NCBI GenBank assembly: GCA_949751835.1
Contig: CATKHK010000100.1
Span: 1 to 64,000, forward strand
Origin: Blepharisma japonicum
Taxonomy: Eukaryota > Ciliophora > Heterotrichea > Heterotrichida > Blepharismidae
Length of the DNA: 64,000 nucleotides
Direction: 5' to 3'
Position numbers and translations under genes: made by a program. Position 1 is the stretch's first letter. Each line of letters starts with the position of its first letter. The notes under the pieces are model-generated. The model had not been told where the DNA came from. It worked only from the letters and a program-made list of their open reading frames with translations, and searched no databases. Of this stretch, positions 12,396-23,471 are shown in pieces.

Positions 12396-15300
12396 TTAAG
12401 GATTATAATTGCTTGTCATATGACGTTTAAGGCTTTGACTGCCCCTATGAATGCTGCTTGCGAGGTGACTTGAGGAAGGCTTGTCATCCACATGTATTTC
12501 ATGCTTGAACGGAATTAAAATAATAACCCACCTCCATACGATTGGTATAAATCCCCATGCAATTGAAATAAACCATTGCTCAACAGTGAGTCCATCGAGA
12601 TGGCAGTTCATAGCCCAGCTGCCAACTTCGACCATAATAACCTGAACTCCAAAAGTAAAGAACCATATCACAATGAACAGCCAACTGTTAATAAGATTCG
12701 ATAAAATCCACATTTCGTCAAGAAGTTTTCTTGAATTTATTTCGTTGAAAAGCTGGAATAAGACGAAAACGTTAAAAATAAAAGTCATCATTCTGCTTGG
12801 ACCTATATCTGGGTCGTTGTATAAATCATAATAATCTTTATCACCATTGAAATAATAGTCTCTTCCTGACCTTAAATAGTCGCCACTTCTTGGGTTATAA
12901 AGAATTCTCTTCCCTGATCCATATTCAGGAATGAAATATTCACCAGCATACATCATGGCGAATAAGATAGCACATTGCAATATAGCTTGGCCGAATATTT
13001 GTTTGAACATCCTAGGAGTGATGATAAAATCTGACATATTGTGAGGCTTTCTAGTCAGCAAGGCATCAGTTGGAGCTTCAGTTGCCAGAGCAAGGGACGC
13101 AAAAGTGTCCATAATGAGGTTAACCCAAAGAAGTTGGACTGCTGTTAAAGGAGACTGTTTGATTGTAACAGCTCCTACAATAGCGCAGGTAACAGCTACT
13201 ACATTTACAGTAAGCTGGAATTGGATAAACCTTTGGATATTATCATAAATGCTTCTTCCCCACTTTACAGCTTTTACAATTGAGCCGAAATTATCATCAA
13301 GTAAAATAATATCAGCTACTTCTTTAGCAAGTTCAGTTCCTGCAATTCCCATTGCAAACCCTACATTTGCCTTTTTAAGAGCAGGTGCATCATTAGTACC
13401 ATCTCCTGTAACAGCAACAACGCTTCCCATTTGTTTAAGTCCAGTCACAAGTGTATATTTATCTTCAGGCTGAGACCTTGCCAAAACATCAAGATGTCCA
13501 ATAATTTTTTTGAAATTTTCAAAATTTCCAACGACGTCATTTCTCACTTTTCTATCTCCAGCATTTTTAGAATTTCTAGGACAATCACAAAGCGCAGTCT
13601 GGCACTCTTCGCATACAACGCCTCCTACTTCTTTTCTGAAATCTTCTCCGATCATAGCTATGCTGTTATCATCAGCGATTCCAATGCTTCTTGCAATAGC
13701 TAAGGCAGTTATAGGATTATCTCCAGTCACCATTCGGACTTTTACTTGGGCTGTTTTACAAGCTTGGATTGCAGCAGGAACTTCCTTTCTTGGAGGATCA
13801 TAAATTCCGAAAATCCCTATTAGATTGAGTCCTTTCTTTTCTAATACTGGGACTTCGTGTTTATCGACTTGCTTTAGGTTATCCATATCGTCTTCAGTCA
13901 AGTCTTTAAAAGCAATTCCAAGTGTTCTTAAGCCTTGTCCTGCCATTGTTTCAATGTCTCTTTTCATTTGATATCTCCTATCTTCATCAATGTCAACTAA
14001 AGTTGCATCTAAAGTGAGATTCTTTTTGCTGGATTTTACTAAGTACTCAGAAGCTCCGACTACATATATTCTTGCCAAATCCTCAGAGTATCTGACGACT
14101 GTGCTGCCTCTTTTTCTTTTAGATGCAAATGGATTTGTAACCAAAGTGTCTTTTACAAAATCTTGCCTTACCTTCATATAGTCGCCATGCCCAACGGTAA
14201 GTAGCATCTTGATCATTGCGAGCTCTGTTTTTGAGCCAATTTCTTTTTCATCTTCTATCCTTGCAGCAGTTGTCAAGCAAATTGCATCTTTTAAGAAACT
14301 AAAGTAGTCAGGATGCTTGTCCAAGACTTCTTTCAGCTTGGTACTATCAATTATACTCCCATCAACTGAATATCTTTGGACTTCCATCAGGTTTTGTGTC
14401 AATGTGCCAGTTTTATCTGAACAAATGCAGTCTGCTCCTCCCATGGTTTCACAGGCGTGAAGCCTTTTTACTAAATTTTGATCTGTTTGCATCTTTCTTA
14501 CAGAGTACGCAAGCGATATGGTAACAGCCAATGGTAGACCTTCAGGAATAGCGACAGCAATAACAGTGATTCCTACGATGACAGCATAAATTAAGTCAGT
14601 AATGCTGTCACCAGTGCTCCATTCATTATTTCCAGTTCCCAGCTCTATAAAGAACCTTAGTCATAACACCAAAACCACGAAAGCTCCAGCTCCTAATCCT
14701 AGCCCTGAAATTTTATCAGCGAGACCTTCAAGCTTAATTTCTAAAGGAGTCATTTCGTCATCTTGTTCAGCGAAACCTTTGAGTCTACCTTCTTTTGAGT
14801 TATCCCCAACAGCAATGGCTACCATTATTCCACTTCCTTCTTCTACACTAGTCCCTGTAATAACAATAGCTGAAGGGATTTCTCTTTTAGCGTGGTCTCC
14901 TTCAGCTTTGGTTCCTTTTTTGAGGAAACTTCTAAGTCTTTTTAAGCAATCTTCATGGCCTTCTTTCTCAACATTGTCGTTTTCTCCTGTAAGAGCAGAC
15001 TCATTTGTTTGTAGGCGTTGGGCTTTTATGAGAATCCCATCAGCTGGAATTATATCTCCTTGGACGAGTTTTACTATATCCCCTACTAAAATTTCGCTTG
15101 GGTGTAAAGATTTGAACTCTCCGTCCCTCATGACTGTTATAAGTGCTCTGTTCTTATGGATGCCTTTAAGTTCGGCAAACTTTTTTTGCTTTAAATAGTT
15201 GTTGGTAGAAGTGACCATAACCACAATAAAAACAGCCATAAGAATGGCGAAACCTTCAATCCAGCCATACTCTGGATGGTCTTCTAGTGTTGCTCCAATG

Positions 15301-15635
15301 ATAAGACTAAGTGTCCCCATGACAAGAAGGATCCTAAGAATTTTGTCTCCAAGAGCATCCCAGCACATCTCACAAAAAGTGTCGAGCTCTTTTTCTTCTC
15401 TATGGTTAGTGCCGTATGCTGCTATTCTTTCTTCAAAGTCATCATCAGATGATAGACCTCTGCTAAAGTCAACACCTAGCAGCTCCTGGAAATTTTGAAT
15501 TCCTCCTTTTTCTTCAACTACTTTAAGCTCCTCGTCAAATTTACGGTCCAAATAAGTGTCTACTAGATTGATCAAATCTTCTTTGGCGACGAAATTTGCG
15601 GAGTCTATGAGACCTCTTGATGTCTGCTCAGTCAT
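12396..15635 (-). CDS. Plasma-membrane-type Ca2+-ATPase, copy C
   Basis: Third intact P2B calcium pump, 1079 residues, the same length as copy B and very similar to it. One in-frame TGA at 14661-14663 is Trp in VLVL-Trp-LRFFIELG, where copy B has TGG (ILWLRFF). It shows LTGE, PEGLPL, CSDKTGTLT with Asp407, MVTGDNP, TGDGTNDAPAL and WVNLIMDTFASLAL. It keeps the cysteine cluster CEECx4CxC in the P domain. The tail ends SNYNP, like copy B. Copies B and C have clean frames, so both are probably functional; they could differ in expression or location, which the sequence does not show. Confidence 0.95.
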
Positions 15636-16659
15636 TTATTATTTATTCGCCTTTAATTTTAGTTCAAAAGAAATCAATGCAATGGAGTCTAGGACACCAA
15701 ATACTAGTGGGATAAAGGGATAAATTATGCTGTTTTATCTTTGGTGTCAAAGTTTGAATTTTATAAGATTTTGATAGAAAAGTTGACTTAGGTGTAAATT
15801 TGTATATGTATTAGAATTTATTTCCTAGATATTCTATGTTTTTATAACTTACATATGTAAAACTGTTAAGCTTTAGACTTCTAAATATCAAAAAGGATTC
15901 AATATTTGAGCTGCTTGGAACTAATTACCAATGTATAATAAAAGTCTAAGCTAATAACAGAAAATACTGATATAAAAATTATACCAATTCAAAGCTTTTT
16001 AATAAGCTGGGTATATTATTTTAAGATCCTTATGCTAAAAGATTTTTAAATTATAGTTTAAGTAAACATAAAGGAAGAAATTTGCATCAATAATAATAAG
16101 AAACAACCCTGTTCATTATTTTGTGAAATTTTACAAAAACCCATATAGAGTAATATAAATCAGGTGAAATTTTAATTTGATATTTTCGCCTTATTATGAA
16201 CACAAAATTGTTTATGAAGTTATAGGTGTATGTATTTAAATTTAGCCAATAAAGGATAAATTTCCTTGAATATTTGGATTATAAAGCCATATATGAAACT
16301 ATGTTACCTTGTCGAATAAAAGGTCTTTTTGGATATATTCTAAAATGGTGAGATATAATGGCAGATAAATTTGATAAAAACAATGTTAAAATGAAGCAAC
16401 ATATTATTTGTGTGTGTTTCGCTTTAATTATTCCCTTAAAATTCATCAAAATAAAAGCCTTATGAAATTAAAATTTTCAATAATTTTTCTTTGATAATCA
16501 AAATTGTTTTAATAGTTAGCAAGGTTTTAATTAATTCCAAAAAATTAATTTTACTAAATAATTAAATAAAAACATTTTGGTTCCAATAGCTCTGCTATTT
16601 ACATATTTAAAATCGTCATACCAATTTTGAAACCTAAATGGCATCATTTATAAAAATTT
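15636..16659. other. Intergenic stretch between ATPase array and gene-dense block
   Basis: About 1 kb, AT-rich, without an open frame. It separates divergently transcribed genes and so should contain two promoters, but no motif can be supported. Confidence 0.4.
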
Positions 16660-16860
16660 ATGGGATGCGCATCTGTTAAGGCTAACAATGCCAAACAGCC
16701 TAAAGTAGAGCTGAGTCATACATCTGAACAAGAAAGGAGCGAAAAAAGACAAAAAGCATTAGAAGCAACTGAAAAAAGACTAAATGAGCAAAACCGAAAA
16801 GGACTCTCAGAATCAACACTTAAAATGATAGAAGAAAAGAAGAAAAGCAACATTGCTTAG
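16660..16860 (+). CDS. SVIP-like small p97/VCP-interacting protein
   Basis: A 66-residue protein starting MGCAS, a classic N-myristoylation plus palmitoylation signal (Gly2, Cys3), which would anchor it to the cytosolic face of a membrane. The rest is a charged helix with RQKALEATEKR, which fits the VCP-interacting motif R-x5-A-A-x2-R except for one Thr for Ala. Animal SVIP is also about 77 residues long, starts MGLC, and has this motif in the same place; it inhibits ERAD by binding p97. Assignment rests on layout and motif, because overall identity is low. The frame is clean, with TAG at the end. Confidence 0.65.
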   Translation: MGCASVKANNAKQPKVELSHTSEQERSEKRQKALEATEKRLNEQNRKGLSESTLKMIEEKKKSNIA

Positions 16861-16951
16861 CTATAACCAGATTATTTGCCTTGTATTCACAGATTTTTCT
16901 TAATCTTTTAATAATTCTTCTATTAACTATTTATTAACAGATCATTTATAT

Positions 16952-18190
16952 ATGAATTTTCCTCCGATAAATATCAGAAATTCTTATAATGAAGGAATAT
17001 CCAGCTCTTTTGAAAAATCATTTTCCAAGACTCCAATTCCTAAACTACCCAGAATCCGGGCTCTAAGCCAAAGAAATTCCTCAAACCAAATCACAATTAG
17101 AAGCCGAAACAGCAACCATTCCCAGCATTACAGTGAGATATCTGACGAAATTGACATAAAACTAAGGCATCATCTAGAAGCAAAAGACGCTTTAATTAAA
17201 CAATATACATTCCAAGCAAATAAAAAACAAGAACTCCAAGAAAAAATCAAAAAAAAAGAAAGAAAAGAACGTTTGTCTTTACAATTGCAAAAAGTCTATG
17301 GGTATTCATTTGATAATGATATTTATAGGCTAGAAGATGAAGAAATGATACAGAAAGCGTCAGATTATTATAGGAAAAAAAAATCTTTCCTTGGGATTGT
17401 AAAATTCCAACGGATGTGGCACCAACATTTTATCAAAAATAAAATTCAGTTGGAAAAAATAAAAATAAATTCCGCTGCAAGAAAAATACAGAATTGCTGA
17501 CTTGTGTATTATAAAAGAAATGTTTTGCCTAGAAAATTACTGCAAAAGAGAATTAAAGCAGCAATAATAATTCAAAAATATATAAGAGGATATATCGCGA
17601 GGCAAAACTATCTGCTCTATAAGCACCAGAAAAATCTTGCTTTAGCTTTTAAATATATGGAAGATTTCAAAAATAAAATTTTGGAAAAAAATACTAGAAT
17701 TATACAAAGAAGCTGAAGGGCATATAAGCTTAGGCAAAGTATCGCAAAAAGATTAGAAAGAAAACGCAAAAAACGCCTTATCATACCTTTAAGGACTTTA
17801 AAAAGAGAAAATAATGAGTTTGATGGAAAAGCTAGCAATAATAATTCCCCAAGAAGACATAATCAAGAATCTTCTCCAAGAAAAATTTCCTTTGATGATA
17901 ATAAGCCAATCGAGAGCTGACCAAAAAAAATAAATATTGAAAATTCCCCAAAAAAATTAAATTTTGACAACTCTCCAAAAAAATTAAATTTAGACAACTC
18001 TCCACGAAAATTTGAAGATACTTTACGAAGATCTAAAGAAGATATCCCTCCGCAACGCATAAAAGGTGAAAATTCCCCAAGAAAATCTAAATCTAAAGCC
18101 GAAGACTACGGAAAAAAATCAAAAAAAGAAAAACAAGGTCTTATAAAATTAATAAAGCCGACAAGTCCCAAGAAAAAACCCAAAAAATAA
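16952..18190 (+). CDS. IQ-motif (calmodulin-binding) protein with SP repeats
   Basis: A 412-residue basic protein. Three in-frame TGA codons (17501, 17714, 17918) are Trp; the first two fall exactly on the Trp that follows IQ in the motifs IQNC-Trp and IQRS-Trp. Three IQ motifs are seen at about residues 176-190, 204-222 (AAIIIQKYIRGYIARQ) and 246-262. IQ motifs usually bind calmodulin or centrin. A Lys-rich helix precedes them (about 70-110). The C-terminus (about 328-378) repeats a short unit NSPKKLNFD / NSPRK with SP phosphosite-like dipeptides. The stop TAA is only 25 bp before the next gene. The exact family is unknown to me; such proteins are common at ciliate basal bodies and cortex (inference). 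Confidence 0.8.
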
Positions 18191-18215
18191 AATATAATTT
18201 GTTTATAATAAGAAA

Positions 18216-19271
18216 ATGGGAGACGATGACAAAAAAGCAGAAAGGCGCATAATTGAGCCTCAGCCTAGTCTTGTTTACTACTTACACTGCCGCCCTTATA
18301 TAAACCATTTCCACCGTCAGCTGCCTACATTTGCAGAAGATTCTCCTCAACTTTCAATATGCCGAAATTTAGTATGCTCATTTAAGAATAAAAAGCCATC
18401 CCCTGTCTTTTCAGTTCAATGGACTAATCATGGAAAACGTGCAATTATTGGGTGCGACTCAGGGGAGTTTTTACTGTGAAGTGGAATCAATTTTAAGTAT
18501 GAAAGCTTGATCCAAGTCCACAGATATGGAGTTCGAGCAATGAAATGAACGAAAAATTATCATTTTATGATATCAGGCGATAACAATGGCTATATCATCG
18601 TCTCCAAAAACAACATGAAAACCCTCAAAGAAGAGCAAGGCCATGAAGAAGCAGTCCGAGATCTTTCCTTTTCCCCTGGCGACGGTACCAAATTTGTATC
18701 CTGCTCCGATGACCGCCTTGGCAAAGTATGAGACTTCGCCACTATGAGAATAGAACGAGAGCTTGCAGGGCATGGCTGGGACGTAAAATGCACCGACTGG
18801 CACCCCTACAAATCTCTAATAGCAACTGGCAGCAAAGACAGCTTAGTCAAACTTTGAGACCCCAAAACCTCAGCTGAGCTATTCTCAGTTCATGCTGGAA
18901 ACAACGCAGTAACCAGGGTCAGATGAAGCATTAATGGGAATTATTTATTAACAGGTTCAAGAGATACAATGGTCAAGCTTTACGATGTAAGGACTATGAG
19001 AGAAATGCAGGTTTTTAAAAGACACAGTAAAGAAGTCAGCAGTCTGGCTTGGCATCCTTTTCAGCCTGATTTATTTGTGACAGGTGGTTTTGATGGGAGT
19101 TTAGGCTTTTGGATTGTAGGATATGATGAACCTGCGTGCTTTATAGAGAATGCCCATGCAGGGGTCATAAGAGACACAGCTTGGCATCCGTTAGGACACT
19201 TATTAGCAACTGGGAGTAAAGACTGCTTTACGAGATTTTGGAGTAGAACGTACACACCTAATATTAATTAA
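18216..19271 (+). CDS. WDR33: WD40 polyadenylation factor WDR33/Pfs2
   Basis: A 351-residue WD40 propeller closely following WDR33/Pfs2, the subunit of the cleavage and polyadenylation specificity factor that helps recognise the poly(A) signal in the nucleus. Landmarks shared with WDR33 include [57 protein letters not shown] and [14 protein letters not shown]. In-frame TGA is Trp five times, including the WD dipeptides of KVWDF and KLWDP, which is among the best evidence for the code in this window. It is about the length of the WDR33 propeller and lacks the long Pro/Gly-rich tail of the animal protein. Neighbours lie only 25 bp upstream and 41 bp downstream on the same strand. Confidence 0.95.
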
Positions 19272-19312
19272 TGAAAAATTTATAGTGGAATTGGCTTTTA
19301 TTAAACGTAAAT

Positions 19313-20557
19313 ATGAATGGGACTATTGCACCTGCATATAGTTTAACAGGAAGAAGGGATAATTATAGCCCTAGCCCAGTGCCAGGGCCTGGGGATTACC
19401 AAGTAGAGACAGAATTTTATAAATATTCAAGCAAGCACAGCTTCCCACAAGCCCCAAAGCTGCAGTTTAAGCATAAAGAAGTTCCTGGACCTGGATCTTA
19501 TGAAATCCCTACCACAATAGGAAAAGGTCCAGTCGCTGTTTTGAGTGCTAGAACCAGCACTGAGAAAAATAGTCAAAATCCTGGGCCCGGAGATTACTCC
19601 CCAAGTATTCTTGAGAAAATGCCTGCTTTTTCGTTTGGGATTAAACCAGAAAGAAAATCAAGCGATTCCCCTGGGCCTGGACATTATGATACAGAAATTA
19701 AAGAAATTAAGCCTTCTGCTCCAAAAACAAAGTAATTTTTATATAGATTTGGAAGCTCTAAAAAAGAAGCTGAGCATATAGTAGGAAGAGACTCGCCTGG
19801 GCCAGGCCGTTATGCATATTATTCCGAGTTTGGAAAAACACCGAAATATGGGTTTGGGACGTCTAGAAGAGAAAAAGAGTACTCATCAACGTATACTCCA
19901 GGTCCTGGAGCTTATTCGCTAAATGCAAGCTGGAATGAAGGACCTAAAGCGGTATTAAGGGCTAAAAATTATTATTATAAACCTTCAGATTCTCCAGGAC
20001 CTGGAGCGTATTCTCCTAAAGATTATTCTGATAGTCCAGGATGGTCTATAGGAAAATCAACAAAAGAGCCAGAGTATTATAGAAGTTTTACCCCATCTCC
20101 TGGACAATATGAAATAAAAAATTTTGATTCACCTCCAAAGTATAGTGTAGGAAGAAGTACAAGAAATGGGCTACAGCCTAATATAACACCTGGGCCTGGC
20201 CATTACAGCCCTGAAAAAAATATAGACAAAAAGAAAATTTCCATTGGGAAGAAATGAAACTATGATTTTAGGTCAGAATCACCAGGACCAGGAAAGTACT
20301 CTCCTAATCATGTATTTTTAGAAAAATCTCCAGTTGCCGTTTTTGGGACTGATAAAAAGCTGAGATGGGATAAAGATGAAAGCCTACCGTCACCTTTTGA
20401 GTATGATACAAGCTTAAACTCAAGTAAAGGTGGATTCAGCATTCCGAAAGCTCCAAAGGAGCCAAATATAAACAATTTTTCACCAGGGCCCGGACATTAT
20501 AATATATCCAGTACGCTTGGAAAAGCTGGACTTTCGGCCTTGAATAAAAATATTTAA
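19313..20557 (+). CDS. STPGR-repeat (SHIPPO/ODF3-like) axonemal protein
   Basis: A 409-residue protein in two exons (19313-19731 and 19747-20557). Removing the 15-nt intron restores one frame through to TAA. It is made of about ten repeats with the core PGPGxY (SPGPGHY, TPGPGAY, NPGPGDY) spaced 25-45 residues apart, the mark of STPGR/SHIPPO proteins such as ODF3/CIMAP, which line axonemal microtubules or the flagellar fibre network. Between repeats are short FG/GK segments like YGFGTSRRE and WSIGKST. TGA in GKK-Trp-NYD (20255) is Trp. Whether it lies inside or outside microtubules cannot be told from sequence. Confidence 0.88.
19732..19746 (+). other. 15-nt spliceosomal intron
   Basis: Sequence gtaatttttatatag, between ACAAA and ATTTGG. 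Without removal the frame ends at TAA just inside it; with removal the PGPGxY repeats go on in frame for 270 more residues. A is at position 10, as in the other introns here. Confidence 0.93.
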
Positions 20558-20670
20558 TTTATATAATTAATTTTCAGCCAAATTAATTAGAATTCATCAT
20601 ATTAAAAGTTACCACAAAAACCATTTTTGAGTAGACCAATTTGATCTGATTCTTATGATTTTTTATCAGT

Positions 20671-21699
20671 ATGGATTCAGAATTATTTAAAGAATTCGAA
20701 GCTGTGCTTCAAAATTCAGCTGAACTACCTCCTTTAGCATTATATATTGCAGGGTCTGCAAGATATAAGACTTCCCTATCTCCTAAAGTGATTTTAAAGT
20801 TTCTTCAAGGTTTCTATCAAAAAATCAAGACTGGTCTCATCCCGAATGAAATGATTTTTAAAATTCAAGCATGTGTATTTGATGGCCAAATTGGTGAAGC
20901 CAAAGAGCTATTAAGCTCTTTGCAAGTGCACAAGCCTAAAATAGAGCCAGAACCAATAATTCCGCAGCCAAAATACAATAAAGAAGCACATTTAAGAAAA
21001 TTAGAAGCAGAAGCCCTTCAATTAATCGAAATCATGAAGAAGGAGCCAGCATTTAACCAATCTCTTAAGCCAATCCAGCCAAAACTCAAAGAGCAATCTT
21101 CACTAATCTGCAATTTATGCACCAATGAGCTTCGCTATGAAAACTGTTCAGTTATGGAAAACTGCGCTCATATGTTTCACCCCAATTGCCTATTTGAATA
21201 TATTTCTGCACAAATTTACGCCCAAGCTTCTGATATAAAATGCCCAGCTAAAAACTGTAAAGCTGATATCCATATAAAAGATTTAGAAGCAGCCTTAACT
21301 CCAGATCTATACAAAATATATCAAGAAAATTCATTAAATAATTTACTTAGTAGTGGATTAGTTGGAGATATTATAAAATGTCCTAATCAGAATTGCACTG
21401 AAAGATTCGCCTTGTCTGATGATGCAGTTGTTATGTGCCCTGGGTGTAGAAATGAAATTTGTGGAAAATGCAAAAAATTGAAGCAGGCTTGTATGTGTGT
21501 AAATTTGCATGCACAACAGCATGGATATGTGCCGGTTGCTACTTTTAAGAGGCAATGCCCATACTGTGAAACATGGAGTGATAAGAATGGAGACAATAAT
21601 TTTTCTAAATGCAGGAACTGTTCAAATGTGTTTTGTTTTGACTGCTTGAAAATACCGGGGGTTTGTAAGTGTCTTTTGCCTGCGAATATTTTGCGTTAA
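20671..21699 (+). CDS. RBR-type RING protein lacking the catalytic cysteine
   Basis: A 342-residue protein with an alpha-helical N-terminus and three zinc modules in RBR order: RING1 (about 147-196, CNLC ... CAHMFHPNC ... CPAKNC), IBR (about 237-275, CPNQNC ... CPGCRNEICGKC) and RING2 (296-334, CPYC ... CRNC ... CFDC ... CKC). RBR enzymes such as parkin carry ubiquitin on a RING2 Cys in the context KNGGCMHMKC. Here the aligned stretch is KNGDNNFSKC, so Asn309 replaces the catalytic Cys and the following His is also gone. All zinc-ligand cysteines of RING2 seem kept. It may be a pseudo-RBR or act as a plain RING E3 through RING1 (inference). No TGA or intron. Confidence 0.85.
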   Translation: MDSELFKEFEAVLQNSAELPPLALYIAGSARYKTSLSPKVILKFLQGFYQKIKTGLIPNEMIFKIQACVFDGQIGEAKELLSSLQVHKPKIEPEPIIPQPKYNKEAHLRKLEAEALQLIEIMKKEPAFNQSLKPIQPKLKEQSSLICNLCTNELRYENCSVMENCAHMFHPNCLFEYISAQIYAQASDIKCPAKNCKADIHIKDLEAALTPDLYKIYQENSLNNLLSSGLVGDIIKCPNQNCTERFALSDDAVVMCPGCRNEICGKCKKLKQACMCVNLHAQQHGYVPVATFKRQCPYCETWSDKNGDNNFSKCRNCSNVFCFDCLKIPGVCKCLLPANILR

Positions 21700-21743
21700 A
21701 AATAAAATAGATTTTTTAGGAAATAATAAGTAAATATTTTAAA

Positions 21744-22424
21744 TTGATGAAGAAAAGAATTCAACGAAAAAAGCATCTTTTGGAGTATAATGAATTTGGC
21801 TTAGGAGACGTCTTAAATTCAAGCTCAATTTTTAAAACAGTCACTCCTGAATCTTTATCGAAATTCACTAATACAATGAAAGAAAAAAATGATAGCCAAA
21901 GATTTGGGATTGAAAATAGGCAGAGAAGTGATTCTTTTTATGAATTAAATGAACAAAGCATTGATAACTCTAAGCAAAAATCAACTGCGTTTTCTATAAG
22001 AAAAAGGTTTTCAAACAAATCAAACTGAAGGAAGAAAATAATTTCAATTGAAGCCTCAAACGATTATTTTAAAGAAAATGAAAAAACGGTAAATACGTCG
22101 ATACCCACAATTAGATATCAAGAATTCAGGCAAAATCATGAGCGTCCAAAGTCTTCAACGAAATTTAATAATGGTACTGGCGAAACTAGCTTTAAAGAAG
22201 TTTTTCGATTATATAGACCTCAATTTATAAATTTATCAAAGAGGTCAAAACTTCGATTTTATTCTACTATAAATACTCATGTGGCTGATTTAATAAAAGC
22301 GCCAGCTGAAAAACCAATTTTAAGAGTTCAGTCAACTCATAGGAAACAAAAGCCAAAGGTCAAAGGCTCTGTATCGCCTGAAGGAAATATTTCGTTTTCC
22401 GATGTTTATTGGAAGGTGGGCTAA
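21744..22424 (+). CDS. Basic protein of unknown function
   Basis: 226 residues, rich in Lys, Arg, Ser and Asn, with one in-frame TGA read as Trp (SN-Trp-RKK at 22026-22028). It starts MKKRIQRKKH and ends with a tidy segment GNISFSDVYWKVG just before TAA. No domain, signal peptide or membrane segment is seen; much of it looks disordered. The start is the first ATG, 44 bp after the RBR gene's stop on the same strand. I do not recognise it. Confidence 0.65.
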
Positions 22425-22718
22425 TTTTGATAAAAAATTAAATAATGAGTTAATTTATTATTGGTTTTATATTTTTCAATCTAATTCTACATAAAAGAAA
22501 TATTTTGAAATATCTTTTCGCCATTTCTTAATAATTCATAGGCTAGTTTTTGTTATGGTGAAGACAGAGATTTGATGTATATGTAAAAAAAGTGAAAAAA
22601 TTTAAATATAAAATCCTCAAAATTTCTGGATAAATAATTTTGATTGATTATAAAGTTTTAAATCATTATCTATATTATTCTACTTAGCTTTTCTGCAATT
22701 TAATTAGATAATACACAA

Positions 22719-23039
22719 CTAAAATTGATATTTAGTCCCTGGCCCAGTTTCTTCCTCAATCACTCTTTCATTATTTTTATTTCTAAAGCAGCGGCAAAGT
22801 CCACATGCAAATATAACAAATGGGCGTTTACTTGCTGAAGATTGATGATTTTTCTTTTTGTCTTCATTATAAAAGGTACTGTCTTTTTCAGCTGGAGTTG
22901 ATGGCTCACAAAATGAATTGTTATTCTTACTCTTCTTTTCTTGGGTTTGAATAGAGTGTCTTCTCCTTCTTGGAAGATCCCTTGGATCAGGATGAATTAC
23001 TATAACTGGAGGAGTTAAACCTCTGTTCATATTTAGCAT
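22719..23039 (-). CDS. Small basic protein with a Cys-rich patch
   Basis: 106 residues starting MLNMNRGL (a second ATG is three codons in) and ending in TAG. The N-terminal half is Arg/Pro/Lys-rich and polar (RDLPRRRRHS). A short hydrophobic, cysteine-rich patch FVIFACGLCRCF lies near the C-terminus and might be acylated or bind a membrane. It is the only frame of note in this stretch and codon use looks like its neighbours, but with no homologue recognised it stays a hypothetical gene. Confidence 0.5.
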   Translation of the reverse strand: MLNMNRGLTPPVIVIHPDPRDLPRRRRHSIQTQEKKSKNNNSFCEPSTPAEKDSTFYNEDKKKNHQSSASKRPFVIFACGLCRCFRNKNNERVIEEETGPGTKYQF

Positions 23040-23471
23040 CTAATATATTTTATTTAAGATTATTAATGTGAAGTCTTTTAGCGTTTTTTTTTTGAAATTA
23101 GATTGTTTTAAGATCGATTTTGCAAGAAAAAGAAAAGAAGCATCCAGAAAAATATTTAAAGAAAAAATGCATATTAAATAAAATAATAGAAATTTAATAA
23201 AATCTAACTTTTTTTAAATATTAATAACAATTAATCTCTATAATGTTTTTAAAATTAAGATTCTGGTAGTAATTCAGCAAAATTAAAAAAATAACTGGCT
23301 AGATCATATTAAAGCTGTAGAAAAAGGCTCTCAATACAAATTTATAATTAAGATTAAACAGAATTTAAATATAAGAAAAAGGCTAGCTATTAATAAAATT
23401 ACATTTAGCAATGGTGTCTGAAGCAGTATAATGAAAGAATAATCATAATTTCTTAAATTAATTTCAAAAAT
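23040..23471. other. Intergenic stretch between divergent genes
   Basis: AT-rich, no open frame. Both flanking genes point away from it, so it should carry their promoters. No specific motif can be supported. Confidence 0.4.

Noticed and set aside
17930-18090. DNA tandem repeat or CRISPR-like array
   Set aside because: The repeated text is coding (NSPKKLNFD units) in the IQ protein, with short variable units and no spacers.
16952-19271. In-frame TGA as stop codons, giving many short genes, or as selenocysteine/cysteine
   Set aside because: TGA falls at conserved Trp positions in unrelated families, and frames run on for hundreds of residues. Sec or the Euplotes Cys code would not fit WD and IQ-Trp motifs.
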